64,000 nucleotides of DNA from Devosia sp. 66-14 (GTDB taxonomy: Bacteria > Pseudomonadota > Alphaproteobacteria > Rhizobiales > Devosiaceae). The stretch is taken from contig MKVB01000001.1 of the NCBI GenBank assembly GCA_001899085.1, forward strand, positions 530,785 to 594,784, in the 5' to 3' direction. Numbering within the stretch: position 1 is the first letter of the stretch; each line of letters begins with the position of its first letter. Of this stretch, positions 8,725-17,342 are shown in pieces. The notes below the pieces were generated by a model. The model saw only the letters and a program-made list of their open reading frames with translations. It was not told the origin of the DNA and searched no databases. Both the position numbers and the translations under genes were made by a program.

Positions 8725-8970
8725 ATGGCGCACGAGAGCACCCCGCACTTCCACAATACCCAGGGTCTGCCGCGCATCGAGGTCGGCTCCAAGGAGTTCA
8801 TGTGCGTCGGCGCCCTGCCTCCGTTCGATCACCCGCACATCTATATCGACATGGGCAAGGACAACGAGACGGTCTGCTCGTACTGCTCGACCCTCTATGT
8901 GTTCAACCCGCAGCTGGCGCCCGGCACCTCCGAGCCGCTCTCGGCGGTGTATCACTCCGAAGCCGCCTGA
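8725..8970 (+). CDS. zinc-finger domain protein (CHCC type, NDUFS6-like)
   Basis: An 81-residue protein with zinc ligands of the CHCC zinc-finger family: Cys in EFMCVGALPPFDHPHIYIDMG and the pair CSYCSTLYVF near residues 50-53, with the histidine in DHPH between them. Related domains occur in the NDUFS6/13-kDa subunit of respiratory complex I, and the bacterial proteins are conserved across alphaproteobacteria. The protein is complete for its family. It is followed eight bases later by the monooxygenase gene. Confidence 0.88.
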   Translation: MAHESTPHFHNTQGLPRIEVGSKEFMCVGALPPFDHPHIYIDMGKDNETVCSYCSTLYVFNPQLAPGTSEPLSAVYHSEAA

Positions 8971-8978
8971 TTTCCCCG

Positions 8979-10220
8979 ATGTCCGGCAACGGACGCACCG
9001 TCTACATCGCCGGAGCCGGCATTGCCGGCATGACGCTGGCCCTGGCGCTCGCCAAGTTCGGCGCGACCGTCGTGGTGCTCGAGCGCAACGCGCAGGTTCA
9101 GGAAGTCGGCGCCGGCCTGCAGGTCAGCCCCAACGCGCGAAAGATCCTCAACCGGCTCGGCCTCGACAAGGCGCTGGCGGCCAAGGCGTTCGAGCCGCAG
9201 GGCATCGATGTCTATCCCTATGGAGCCGATCAGCCGCTGCTGACCCTCGAACTCGGCCAGGTGATGGAGCAGCGCTTTGGCGTCCCCTACACGGTGATGC
9301 ACCGCGCCGACCTCGCCGAGGTGCTGTACCGGGCCTGCAAACGCTTCGCCAATATCGACCTGCTGTTCGGTGTACGCGCCTATGACGTGGTGAGCCACGC
9401 GCGCGGCGTTTCGGTCACCGTCGACGAAGCCGACGGCAAGTCGCGCTCGGCTCGCGCCTTCGCCTTCATCGGCGCCGACGGCGTCAACTCGCGCACCCGT
9501 ACCGGCGTGCTGATGGGGCCCGAAGCCACCTACTCGGGCATGGTCGCCTGGCGTATCACCCTCGGCCAGTCGGCGCTCGACGGCGTGCTGGCGCCCGATC
9601 GCACCAGCCTGCTCTGGGGGCCGGGCTATCATGCCGTAGCCTACCCGTTACCGCATCGCCGGCAGACCAACGTCGCGCTGTTCGCCCGGTCGAAGGCCGC
9701 CCTCACCTTTGGAGCCGAGCCGCCGCGCGTCCCGGACCTGCCCTGGGCGGCGTTGAAAAGCCGGCAGTTCGCGGCCATTCGTGAGGCCGCCGGCGACCAG
9801 TGGGGATACTGGCCGGTCTCCACGATCGCCACGCCGACCTGGTCCGAAGGCGGCGTTGGTATCATCGGCGATGCCGCGCATGCCATGCTGCCGTTCCAGG
9901 CGCAGGGCGCCGCCATGGCCATCGAGGATGCCGCCATCCTCGCCCCGCTGCTGATGACCGAGGCCGATGCCGACCAGGCGCTCCTCCGCTATGCCGCGCT
10001 GCGCCAGCCGCGCGTCGAGCGGGTCCGAAAGCTTTCGGCCTCCAATGGGTTTGCCTTCCACTTGGAGTGGCCGTTCACCCTCGCCCGCAACGCGGTGGTG
10101 AAGCTCCAGGGTCCACGGGGCCACCTCAAGCGGCTCGACTGGCTCTATGGCTATGATGCGGCGCCGGATCCGCAGAGCCTTCCAGCCCCGCCGCGCCCAC
10201 CGCGGCAGGATGCGCACTAG
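8979..10220 (+). CDS. FAD-dependent aromatic monooxygenase (salicylate hydroxylase-like)
   Basis: A 413-residue group A flavoprotein monooxygenase. The Rossmann fingerprint VYIAGAGIAGMTLALALAKFGATVVVLER is at residues 8-36, the central FIGADGVNSRTR (DG motif) near 163-174, and the GIIGDAAHAMLPFQAQGAAMAIEDAAIL (GD motif) near 292-319. These enzymes use NAD(P)H to hydroxylate aromatic rings such as salicylate or hydroxynicotinate; UbiH-like roles are also possible, and the substrate cannot be read from context. The ATG eight bases after the zinc-finger stop was chosen; a much longer upstream reading is out of context and runs through the preceding gene. Confidence 0.88.
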   Translation: MSGNGRTVYIAGAGIAGMTLALALAKFGATVVVLERNAQVQEVGAGLQVSPNARKILNRLGLDKALAAKAFEPQGIDVYPYGADQPLLTLELGQVMEQRFGVPYTVMHRADLAEVLYRACKRFANIDLLFGVRAYDVVSHARGVSVTVDEADGKSRSARAFAFIGADGVNSRTRTGVLMGPEATYSGMVAWRITLGQSALDGVLAPDRTSLLWGPGYHAVAYPLPHRRQTNVALFARSKAALTFGAEPPRVPDLPWAALKSRQFAAIREAAGDQWGYWPVSTIATPTWSEGGVGIIGDAAHAMLPFQAQGAAMAIEDAAILAPLLMTEADADQALLRYAALRQPRVERVRKLSASNGFAFHLEWPFTLARNAVVKLQGPRGHLKRLDWLYGYDAAPDPQSLPAPPRPPRQDAH

Positions 10221-10229
10221 GCGGAGGCA

Positions 10230-10314
10230 GGAAAGTTCCGAGACTTTCCGGTTCGGTCTCGCGACAAACATCAACGTGAAGCGGGAGCGTAATGCTGCAA
10301 AACACAATCCCGCT
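10230..10314. repeat. intergenic palindromic repeat, copy A
   Basis: Two hairpins flank a conserved centre. The first stem is GGAAAGT/ACTTTCC, followed by CCGGTTCG, a short variable piece and CGCGACAAA; the second stem is AGCGGGA/TCCCGCT around a 21-base loop. The same layout with the same centre occurs at 19654-19728. It resembles the mosaic palindromic intergenic elements common in Rhizobiales. Confidence 0.6.
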
Positions 10315-10390
10315 CCTGAACCCCTTGGCGCTTGCCTTCGTTGAAGGCGATGTGTCAACTGCCGCTCCAAATTGGGAATAGTCGCCCCGC

Positions 10391-11734
10391 ATGCCTGTTT
10401 CTCCGCAATCCAATCTCACCCTCGCCTGCGTGCTCATCACGATCTTTCTCGACATGCTGGGCTACGGCATCATCCTGCCGGTGCTGCCGCAACTGATCGG
10501 CCAGCTCTCGGGTGGCAGCGTCGCACAGGCGGCGGTGATCGGCGGCTACCTCGTCTTCGCCTATTCGCTGATGCAGTTCCTGTTCGGGCCGGCGCTCGGC
10601 AATCTCTCCGACCGCTTCGGTCGTCGACCGATCATCCTGATCGCGCTGGCCGGCCTCACCATCGACTACACCATCATGGGCTTTGCCAATTCGATGGTGC
10701 TGATCTTCATCGGCCACACCATCGCCGGCATCTCCGGCGCGTCGGTCGCGACCGCCACGGCCTACATCGCCGACATAACCCCGCGTGAGAAGCGCGCCCA
10801 CCGTTTCGGGCTGATCGGCGCCGCCTTCGGCCTCGGCTTCATCTTCGGGCCGGTGGTCGGTGGCCTGCTCGGCGAGCTGGGCCCGCGCTGGCCGTTCTAC
10901 GCCGCGGCGGTGCTGGCCGGCGCCAACCTGCTGTTCGGCTTCTTCGTGCTGCCCGAGAGCCTGGGCAAGGACAAGCGCCGCCCGTTCGATATCCGCCGCG
11001 CCAACCCGTTCGGCGTGTTGATCAGCCTCAGCAAGAACCCGGTCATCCTGTGGCTGCTCGGCACGCTCGGCATCTTCGTGCTCGCCAGCCAGTCCTTCCC
11101 CTCGGTGTGGAACTTCTTCACCATCGAGGTGCTGAGCTTCTCGTCGGCGCAGATCGGGGTGGCGCTCGGCTGCTTCGGCATCGGCTTTGCTGCCAGCCAG
11201 GCCTTGCTGGTCGGCCTCCTCACCAAGCGGATCGGCGAGTGGTCCACCGTGCTGCTCGGCATGCTGGCGGCGTCTATCGCCTTCATCGGCACGGCCTCGA
11301 TCCACTCCGAGATTCCGCTCTACTTCTTCCTGATCTTCGGTTCGCTCGCCGGCGTCGCCGGCCCCGCCATCAACTCGCTGATGTCGCGGCAGGTGCCCGA
11401 TGATGCGCAGGGCGAGCTGCAGGGGGCCATCAACGCCACCAACTCGCTGGCCTCGATCCTCGGCCCGCTCCTCGCAACGCAGCTGTTCAGCCACTTTACC
11501 CAGGCCGAGCCCGGCACTCCGGGCTATTTCCCCGGCGCGCCGTTCCTCGGCGCCGGCATCCTGGTGATCGTCGCGGCAGTGCTGTTCATCTACACGGTGC
11601 GCCGCTTCGACCTGATGCACCGCCCGCGCGTCGCCAAGAAGGATCACGTCCACGAAATGGCGCAGCCCGGCCAGCAACAGACCCCGCCGCACGATGAGAA
11701 CGGCGACGCGGCGGAACGCCCGGCGGGCCGGTAG
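10391..11734 (+). CDS. MFS transporter, TetA/TCR-like drug:proton antiporter
   Basis: A 447-residue inner-membrane protein with 12 predicted spans. The first helix carries the TCR-type acidic residue (ITIFLDMLGYGIILPVLP). The loop 2-3 motif GNLSDRFGRRPIILIAL lies near residues 74-90 and the antiporter motif C-like GFIFGPVVGGLLGELG near 153-168. The tail is hydrophilic and rich in Gln, Pro and Asp. This architecture matches the TetA(C)-type branch of drug:H+ antiporters, but many chromosomal members do not confer tetracycline resistance, so the substrate is open. No adjacent regulator is present. Confidence 0.85.
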   Translation: MPVSPQSNLTLACVLITIFLDMLGYGIILPVLPQLIGQLSGGSVAQAAVIGGYLVFAYSLMQFLFGPALGNLSDRFGRRPIILIALAGLTIDYTIMGFANSMVLIFIGHTIAGISGASVATATAYIADITPREKRAHRFGLIGAAFGLGFIFGPVVGGLLGELGPRWPFYAAAVLAGANLLFGFFVLPESLGKDKRRPFDIRRANPFGVLISLSKNPVILWLLGTLGIFVLASQSFPSVWNFFTIEVLSFSSAQIGVALGCFGIGFAASQALLVGLLTKRIGEWSTVLLGMLAASIAFIGTASIHSEIPLYFFLIFGSLAGVAGPAINSLMSRQVPDDAQGELQGAINATNSLASILGPLLATQLFSHFTQAEPGTPGYFPGAPFLGAGILVIVAAVLFIYTVRRFDLMHRPRVAKKDHVHEMAQPGQQQTPPHDENGDAAERPAGR

Positions 11735-11801
11735 ACCGTATTCAAACCGTCACATCGGCTTGCTAGGCGGCCCTCTTTGCCTCGATGAGGGCTGGGGGAC
11801 C

Positions 11802-12233
11802 ATGGACGTCAGACCATCTGCAGCAGCCGACCTTGCCGCGCTGGCAAACCTGATGACGGAACTCGGCTACCCCACAACGATCGAAGCGATCGCGACGCGG
11901 ATGGCGCTCATCGATGCCCGGACCGACTTCGCCACCTTCGTCGCCGACATCGAGGGTGTGGTGGCGGGAATGATCACCGTCACGGTCTCTCCGTCGCCGT
12001 TGCGCAGCGAACCGACCGGCGCGATCGTGGCGCTCGTCGTCTCCTCGGCATTCCGGGGCCGCGGCATTGCCCCTGCCCTGATCGAACGCGGTGAGAGCTG
12101 GCTTCGCCAGCACGGCGCCAGCCGCGCGACGGTCAATCCCAGCATCCACCGCGAGCCCGCCCATCGCCTCTACAATCGGCTGGGCTACGAGCACACCGGC
12201 CTGCGCCTCACCAAGGCGCTCGACGCCGGCTGA
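11802..12233 (+). CDS. GNAT family N-acetyltransferase
   Basis: A 143-residue single-domain GNAT protein. It starts with MDVRPSAAADLAALANLMTELGYP, has a core strand ATFVADIEGVVAGMITV, the acetyl-CoA binding V...FRGRGIAPALIERGESWLRQHG (the Q/RxxGxG/A loop) near residues 82-106, and a C-terminal HRLYNRLGYEHTGLRLTK. This is the typical small acetyltransferase layout; the acceptor is unknown. The ATG follows a GGGGGA purine stretch. It stands between the MFS gene and the convergent 6-phosphogluconate dehydrogenase gene. Confidence 0.85.
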   Translation: MDVRPSAAADLAALANLMTELGYPTTIEAIATRMALIDARTDFATFVADIEGVVAGMITVTVSPSPLRSEPTGAIVALVVSSAFRGRGIAPALIERGESWLRQHGASRATVNPSIHREPAHRLYNRLGYEHTGLRLTKALDAG

Positions 12234-12284
12234 CTGGGCGTCCGAGGTGCTGAACTCGCCAGCGCCTCGATCTGGCTGACGAGC

Positions 12285-13703
12285 CTACTTGCCCAGCGTT
12301 GACGGCCACTTGCCGTGCTGCTCGCCTTCGCGGTCGGTGAGGATAAAGCCGTGCGCACCGAAGAAATCGCGCTGGCCCTGGGTGAGGTTCGCCGTGCCCT
12401 GCGCCTGGCGGTAGCTGTCGAAATAGGCCAGCGATGCGCTGAGGCAGATCAGCGGGAACTCGCCGATAGCGCCTGCCGCAACGATCTTCCTGAGCGACTT
12501 GTGCGCGTCCTTCATGATGGCGACGAAGTCCGGCACCATCAGCAGGTTGGTGGCTTCGCCCTTGGCATAGGCCGCAGACATCTGGTCGAGGAAGCGCGAG
12601 CGGATGATGCAGCCGGCTCGCCAGATCTTGGCGATGGTGGCGAGCGGCAGGTTCCAGCCGAACTCTTCCGAGGCCTTGGACAGCACGGCAAAGCCTTGCG
12701 CGTAGGAGACGATCTTGCCCGCCAGCAGCGCCTTCTCGAGGTCGTCGAGCGACACGCCGGCCTTGCCTGCCGACGGCTTGCCATACGCCGCCTCGGCGGC
12801 CACGCGCTCTTCCTTGCGCGACGAGATCGAGCGGGCCGCCACGGCGCCCTCGATGGCGGTGGCCGGCACCGCCAGCTGCTGCGCTGCAATGGCTGTCCAG
12901 GTGCCGGTCCCCTTCTGGCCGGCCTTGTCGAGGATCAGCTCGACCAGGGGCTTGCCGGTCTTGGGTTCGATCGCCTCCAGCACATAGCCGGTGATCTCGA
13001 TGAGGTAGGAATTCAGCGGCCCCTGGTTCCAGTCCTTGAACACCTTGGCGGCGGCAGCCGGGTTCATCCCCAGGCCGTCACGCATCACGCCATAGGTTTC
13101 GGCGATCATCTGCATGTCGCCATACTCGATGCCGTTATGGATCATCTTGACGAAGTGGCCCGCGCCACCTTCGCCTAGATAGGCGCAGCACGGCTCGCCG
13201 TTGAACTTGGCCGAGATCGCCTCGAGAATCGGCTGGGCGTTCTTCCACTGCTGCTCGGGGCCGCCGACCATGATCGAGGGACCGTGGCGTGCGCCCTCCT
13301 CGCCGCCGGAGACGCCGATGCCGAGGAAGCCGATATCCTTGGATTTGAGATACTCGTAACGTCGCTGGCTGTCGGTATAGAGCGAGTTGCCGCATTCGAG
13401 GATGGCGTCGCCCGCCTCGAGGTGCGGCAGGAGCTGCTCGATCATCTCGTCGACCGGCTTGCCGGCCTTGACCATGATGATGATGGAGCGCGGCCGCTTC
13501 ACCGACTGGATGAACTGCACCAGGTCGGCTTCCGGCACGACCTTCTGATCGAGCCCCTGCTCTTTCGCCATCGCGACGAAGTCGTCGATCTTGGAGGCGG
13601 TGCGGTTGTGGACCGCGATGGTGTAGCCGTTCTCGGCGATGTTGAGCGCCAGATTGGAGCCCATTACTGCGAGCCCGATCAGGCCGATATCGGCAGACGC
13701 CAT
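12285..13703 (-). CDS. gnd: 6-phosphogluconate dehydrogenase, decarboxylating (NADP-type)
   Basis: Oxidatively decarboxylates 6-phosphogluconate to ribulose 5-phosphate, the last oxidative step of the pentose phosphate pathway. It has 472 residues, the full length of the long (dimeric) form. Visible are the nucleotide-binding GLIGLAVMGSNLALNIAENG at residues 6-25, AVHNRT near 30, the substrate/catalytic region GVSGGEEGARHGPSIMVGG near 128-146, the HNGIEYGDMQMIAE segment with catalytic Lys/Asn nearby, and KAGQKGTGTWTA near 260. The second of three near-tandem Mets after GGAG was chosen as start. The divergent SDR and gluconokinase genes supply 6-phosphogluconate, so the three form a gluconate-use group. 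Confidence 0.95.
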   Translation of the reverse strand: MASADIGLIGLAVMGSNLALNIAENGYTIAVHNRTASKIDDFVAMAKEQGLDQKVVPEADLVQFIQSVKRPRSIIIMVKAGKPVDEMIEQLLPHLEAGDAILECGNSLYTDSQRRYEYLKSKDIGFLGIGVSGGEEGARHGPSIMVGGPEQQWKNAQPILEAISAKFNGEPCCAYLGEGGAGHFVKMIHNGIEYGDMQMIAETYGVMRDGLGMNPAAAAKVFKDWNQGPLNSYLIEITGYVLEAIEPKTGKPLVELILDKAGQKGTGTWTAIAAQQLAVPATAIEGAVAARSISSRKEERVAAEAAYGKPSAGKAGVSLDDLEKALLAGKIVSYAQGFAVLSKASEEFGWNLPLATIAKIWRAGCIIRSRFLDQMSAAYAKGEATNLLMVPDFVAIMKDAHKSLRKIVAAGAIGEFPLICLSASLAYFDSYRQAQGTANLTQGQRDFFGAHGFILTDREGEQHGKWPSTLGK

Positions 13704-13896
13704 CATTATCTCCATTGGGAGTCATTAGGATTTCATTGCGCGGCTTTTTGGCACGGGCGACGCCCGAATGCCACCCCATCCCGCCCCTGAGCCACCTGCC
13801 CTGTGCACGGCCCTCGCCGCGATGGCCGCGCGGTCTTACCAAGCCGCGCATCATCCACTAGTCTCGCGCCGCCTGAGACTGGGAGGGGCGCTGACT

Positions 13897-14670
13897 TTGG
13901 ACTCGATTTCTCTATTCAACCTGCGCGGCAAGCGCGCCTTGGTCACCGGTTCGAGCCGTGGCATCGGCTTCGGTATTGCAGCGGCGCTGGCCGGCGCCGG
14001 CGCCGAGATCATCCTCAATGGCCGCGATCCGGCCGCGCTTGGCGAAGCCGCGGCACGCCTTGCCGATGACGGCGCCCTGGGCGTGAAGGCGCTGGCTTTC
14101 GATGTCACCAGCGAGGAGAGCGTCGAGGACGCCATCGCGCACGCCGAGAACGAAATCGGGCAGATCGACATCCTCGTCAACAATGCCGGCATGCAGCACC
14201 GCGCGCCGCTCGAGGAGTGGCCGCTCGAAAAGTTCAAGCAGGTCATCGACACCAACCTGACCTCGGCCTTCATCGTCGGCCGCGCCGTGGCGCGCGGCAT
14301 GATCGCCCGCAGAAGCGGCAAGATCATCAATATCTGCTCGGTGATGAGCAACCTCGCCCGCCCTTCGATCGCTCCCTATGCGGCGAGCAAGGCGGCGATC
14401 GCCAACCTGACCCGCGGCATGGCGGTCGACTGGTCCAGGCACGGCCTCAACGTCAACGGCATCGCGCCCGGCTATATCCGCACCGAGCTCAACGAGGCGC
14501 TGCTGAAGAATCAGGAGTTCAACTCCTGGGTCGAAAAGCGCACCCCGATGGGCCGCTGGGGCGACCCGGCCGAACTGGGCGGCGCCGCCGTTTTTCTGGC
14601 CTCAGAGGCTTCCACCTTCGTGAACGGACACATCCTCTATGTCGACGGCGCCTTCACTGCCACCGTTTGA
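13897..14670 (+). CDS. SDR family oxidoreductase, gluconate 5-dehydrogenase-like
   Basis: A 257-residue short-chain dehydrogenase: cofactor motif ALVTGSSRGIGFGIA (TGxxxGIG) near residues 12-26, structural NNAG at 91-94, and the catalytic Ser-Tyr-Lys as INICSVMSN, then YAASKAA. It resembles gluconate 5-dehydrogenases (Gno/IdnO), which interconvert gluconate and 5-ketogluconate; the adjoining gluconokinase supports this. The start is a TTG preceded eight bases earlier by GGGAGGGG; an upstream ATG would add a poor-quality 43-residue extension. The end overlaps gntK by 32 bp. Confidence 0.85.
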   Translation: MDSISLFNLRGKRALVTGSSRGIGFGIAAALAGAGAEIILNGRDPAALGEAAARLADDGALGVKALAFDVTSEESVEDAIAHAENEIGQIDILVNNAGMQHRAPLEEWPLEKFKQVIDTNLTSAFIVGRAVARGMIARRSGKIINICSVMSNLARPSIAPYAASKAAIANLTRGMAVDWSRHGLNVNGIAPGYIRTELNEALLKNQEFNSWVEKRTPMGRWGDPAELGGAAVFLASEASTFVNGHILYVDGAFTATV

Positions 14671-15199
14671 GAATGCCCGCATCATCATCGCCATGGGGGT
14701 GTCGTCGTCGGGCAAATCGGCGACCGGCGCAGCCATAGCGCGGCGGCTGCACGCCCCGTTCCTCGATGGCGACGGCTACCACCCGGCCGCCAACAAGGAG
14801 AAGATGCGCAACGGCATCCCGCTCACCGACGAAGACCGCTGGCCCTGGCTGGAAACGCTGGCCGGAGCGCTACGGGAAGCCGCCGAGCAGAAGGGCGTCG
14901 CAGTCGGCGCCTGCTCGGCGCTGAAGCGCGCCTATCGCGACTACCTCACCGAGAAGGCGGGCGAACCGATCCTCTTCGTCTTCCTCGACGGCGATATCGA
15001 GATGATCCGCAAGCGCATCGAGGCCCGCAACCACGAGTTCATGAGCCCCAAGCTGCTCGACAGCCAGTTCGCGACGCTCGAGCGCCCCGAGCCCGATGAG
15101 AACGTGCTGGCGGTTTCGATCGAAGACCCCATCGAAACCGTGGCCGGAAAAGTGGTGAAGCAGTTCGGCCACCTGAAGGTGTTCAAGCGGGGGCAGTAG
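14639..15199 (+). CDS. gntK: gluconokinase
   Basis: Phosphorylates D-gluconate to 6-phosphogluconate with ATP. The 186-residue protein has the P-loop GVSSSGKSATG near residues 20-30, the substrate segment FLDGDGYHPAANKEKMRNGIPLTDEDRWPWL near 41-71, and the ACSALKRAYRD block near 91-101, all typical of the GntK/thermoresistant gluconokinase family. The frame starts inside the end of the dehydrogenase gene (32-bp overlap), so the two are translationally linked. Together with the divergent 6-phosphogluconate dehydrogenase gene it feeds gluconate into the pentose phosphate pathway. Confidence 0.93.
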   Translation: MSTAPSLPPFENARIIIAMGVSSSGKSATGAAIARRLHAPFLDGDGYHPAANKEKMRNGIPLTDEDRWPWLETLAGALREAAEQKGVAVGACSALKRAYRDYLTEKAGEPILFVFLDGDIEMIRKRIEARNHEFMSPKLLDSQFATLERPEPDENVLAVSIEDPIETVAGKVVKQFGHLKVFKRGQ

Positions 15200-15203
15200 C
15201 GTC

Positions 15204-15599
15204 ATGCTCGACCATACCGGCATCAACGTCAGCGACATCGCCCGCAGCAGGCTGTTCTACGCGGCGGCCCTGGCGCCGCTCGGTTAAGTCATCCGCAGGG
15301 ATTTCGGCGTGGCCGTCGGGTTTGGCGTAGCCTCCGGGTTTGGTCGCTCCCCCGACCCAGGCGGCGACTTCTGGATTTCGGAGGGAGCGCCCTACACGCC
15401 GCGATCGCATTTCGCCTTCAGCGCCGAGACACCGGCGCTGGTCGATGCCGCCTATGCCGCGGCCATCGCTGCCGGCGGCGTCGACAATGGCCGGCCCGGG
15501 ATCCGGGCGCAGTACCACGCCGGCTATTATGCCGCCTTCGTTCACGACCCCGACGGCTACAATTTCGAGTTTGTCTGCCACGCTGCGGCAGCGAGCTAA
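15204..15599 (+). pseudogene. VOC/glyoxalase family protein interrupted by an in-frame TAA
   Basis: Reading from ATG five bases after gntK gives MLDHTGINVSDIARSRLFYAAALAPLG, then TAA at 15285-15287, then the same frame continues with VIRRDFGVAVGFG and ends with a typical VOC C-terminus (FVHDPDGYNFEFVCH). The two halves together make one complete small VOC protein of about 131 residues. Family members usually have an aromatic residue after PLG, so a TAC to TAA change is the simplest explanation. Either the gene is inactivated or this is a base error. A downstream restart (ATG or GTG) would lack the first metal-binding histidine strand. Confidence 0.75.
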
Positions 15600-16120
15600 A
15601 AACCGAACGAGAACTGCCCGGTCGGCGACGCCGCCTTTTCCAGCGCCAGCATTTCCATCTTGGCCCGTACCCCGCCCGGCGAGGAGAAGCCACCGGTGCG
15701 GCCGTCGGCCGCCAGCACCCGATGGCACGGGACGATCAATGGAATCGGGTTGGCTCCCATGGCTGCGCCCACCGCGCGCGACAGCGCCACGTCGCCGAGC
15801 CAGCGGGCAATCGCTCCATAGGTGGTGGTCTCGCCCCAGGCGAGCCCGCGGATGTGCTCGTAGATGCGCCGGTTGACCCCAGGGACCCGCGACAGGTCGA
15901 GTTCGACATCGGTGAAATTGTCGTTCGCCCCCTCGGCGTAGGCGAGGATACGCGCTGCGACCTCCGCTTGCCCTTCGGCATTCTCGACGCCACCGGCTGT
16001 CTCGAGCCGGGCCCGCATCTCCTGCGGCGTATCGCCGGGCAGCAACAGACGTGAAATCCCGGCATCGGTCCAGCCGATCGCCATGGGTCCCAGCGCCGTG
16101 TCGAGCATGCGGTAGTGCAT
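15596..16120 (-). CDS. ogt: methylated-DNA--protein-cysteine methyltransferase (Ogt/MGMT)
   Basis: Removes alkyl groups from O6-alkylguanine in DNA by irreversible transfer to its own cysteine. The 174-residue protein has the N-terminal ribonuclease-H-like domain and the C-terminal DNA-binding domain with VPGVNRRIYEHIRGLAWGETTTYGAIARWLG followed by the active site IPLIVPCHRVLAADG, Cys in PCHRV. The ATG giving MHYRMLDT was chosen; a second in-frame ATG four codons later is equally possible. It converges with the VOC gene. This is one of four MGMT-type domains in the window. Confidence 0.9.
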   Translation of the reverse strand: MHYRMLDTALGPMAIGWTDAGISRLLLPGDTPQEMRARLETAGGVENAEGQAEVAARILAYAEGANDNFTDVELDLSRVPGVNRRIYEHIRGLAWGETTTYGAIARWLGDVALSRAVGAAMGANPIPLIVPCHRVLAADGRTGGFSSPGGVRAKMEMLALEKAASPTGQFSFGF

Positions 16121-16164
16121 GAGGCTCAATGTAGTGAGCGTTCGTCGCGGAATGAACCCGAAAA

Positions 16165-16728
16165 CTACGGAATGCCCATCGCCGTCAGCCACTCGCGCAG
16201 CTCGCGCCTGAGGAAGCCGCGCAGCGTACCCTCGCGCGAAAACCCCCACCACAGCACGGCGCCCTGCCACTGGCTGGCCATCAGCCGGCCGAGCAGCTCC
16301 TGCCGCGCCGGATCCGCGCTGAGCCGCCGGCCCAGGGCACGCGTCATTGCCTGGTTCCAGGCAACACCGCGAGCGCGCAGCATCGGATCGCGAAAATCCT
16401 CGCGCAGCAGCAACAGGCCCTGGGTCGCTTCATCGCCCGCGCCATAGCCGGCCGACAGCCGCACCAGCAGCGCAATGGCCCCCTCGGGATCGACCGGGTG
16501 GCTGGCATCGGCTCCGGCGACACTCAGGTCGAGCTGATCCCACATCCACAGCAGCGCCGCGCGCAGCAGCGCCTCGCGATTGCCATAGCGCTGCACCAGC
16601 GTTGCCGGCGACAGGCCGGTGGCGGCCGATGCCGAGGCGAAGGTCAGGCCCGCCGGACCCTCACGCGACACCAGGGCGGCGACTGCTTCGACCACATCCT
16701 CATCTGAGATCTTGCGGGGTCTGGACAT
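16165..16728 (-). CDS. TetR/AcrR family transcriptional regulator
   Basis: A 187-residue repressor-type protein. Residues 3-50 form the TetR helix-turn-helix (ISDEDVVEAVAALVSREGPAGLTFASASAATGLSPATLVQRYGNREALL); the rest is a helical ligand-binding domain whose inducer is unknown. A perfect 22-bp palindrome lies ten bases upstream of its start, between it and the divergent DHFR-family gene, so it probably represses both genes. The ATG at MSRPRK was chosen over MEAMSRP, three codons earlier. Confidence 0.88.
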   Translation of the reverse strand: MSRPRKISDEDVVEAVAALVSREGPAGLTFASASAATGLSPATLVQRYGNREALLRAALLWMWDQLDLSVAGADASHPVDPEGAIALLVRLSAGYGAGDEATQGLLLLREDFRDPMLRARGVAWNQAMTRALGRRLSADPARQELLGRLMASQWQGAVLWWGFSREGTLRGFLRRELREWLTAMGIP

Positions 16729-16737
16729 GGCTTCCAA

Positions 16738-16759
16738 TATAAACGAATGTTCGTTTATA
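16738..16759. promoter_or_regulatory. 22-bp palindromic TetR operator
   Basis: Two perfect 10-base arms, TATAAACGAA and TTCGTTTATA, are separated by TG. The site lies ten bases from the TetR start and 35 bases from the DHFR-family start, in an AT-rich gap that must hold both promoters. Length and symmetry are typical of TetR-family operators; autoregulation plus control of the divergent gene is inferred. Confidence 0.8.
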
Positions 16760-16793
16760 AACTGCCTACATGAGCACCATCAAGGAGAATCGC

Positions 16794-17321
16794 ATGGCCC
16801 GCATCGTCGGCTACATCGCCTCGAGCCTCGACGGCTTCATCGCCGACCCCGGCGAGTCGCTCACCTGGCTCACGCAGCGCACCGATATGGAACTGGGTGA
16901 GTTCGACTACAACCTGTTCATCAAGCGCATCCGGACCGTGGTCATGGGGCGCGGCACCTATGACTGGCTGGTGCGTGAGAACATCCCATGGCCTTACGGC
17001 GAGCAACGCGTCATCGTCGTCACTTCACGCCCCCTGCCCGATCCGATCGGCCAGCTCGAAACCCGCACCGACATCGACGCGCTGATCGCCGAACTTCGCG
17101 CCCTGGACGATGGTGACGTCTGGATGCTCGGCGGCGGCCAGTTGCAGATGGCGTTCATGGAACGCGCCGCGCTCGACGAGATCGAAATCTACGTCATCTC
17201 GCAGGTGCTCGGCGGCGGCTTCCCGCTGTTCCCCGCCACCGGCTTCGAGAAGCGCCTGAAGCTGCTGTCGTCCAACACCCTGGGCACCGGCTGTGTACGG
17301 CTCCACTACAGCTTCGAGTGA
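16794..17321 (+). CDS. dihydrofolate reductase family protein (RibD C-terminal-like)
   Basis: A 175-residue protein of the RibD_C/DHFR-like family: MARIVGYIASSLDGFIADP at the N-terminus, VVMGRGTYDWL near residues 43-53 and the cofactor region DVWMLGGGQLQMAFMER near 107-123. The family includes stand-alone reductases of mostly unknown substrate; it should not be taken as the folate-pathway FolA. AAGGAG lies six bases before the ATG. Control by the divergent TetR through the palindrome upstream is likely. Confidence 0.88.
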   Translation: MARIVGYIASSLDGFIADPGESLTWLTQRTDMELGEFDYNLFIKRIRTVVMGRGTYDWLVRENIPWPYGEQRVIVVTSRPLPDPIGQLETRTDIDALIAELRALDDGDVWMLGGGQLQMAFMERAALDEIEIYVISQVLGGGFPLFPATGFEKRLKLLSSNTLGTGCVRLHYSFE

Positions 17322-17342
17322 GCGCTGCCTACCATCGGCGAC

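Noticed and set aside
8541-8978. N-terminal extension of the FAD monooxygenase frame
   Set aside because: It overlaps the zinc-finger gene; the Rossmann motif begins right after the ATG at 8979.
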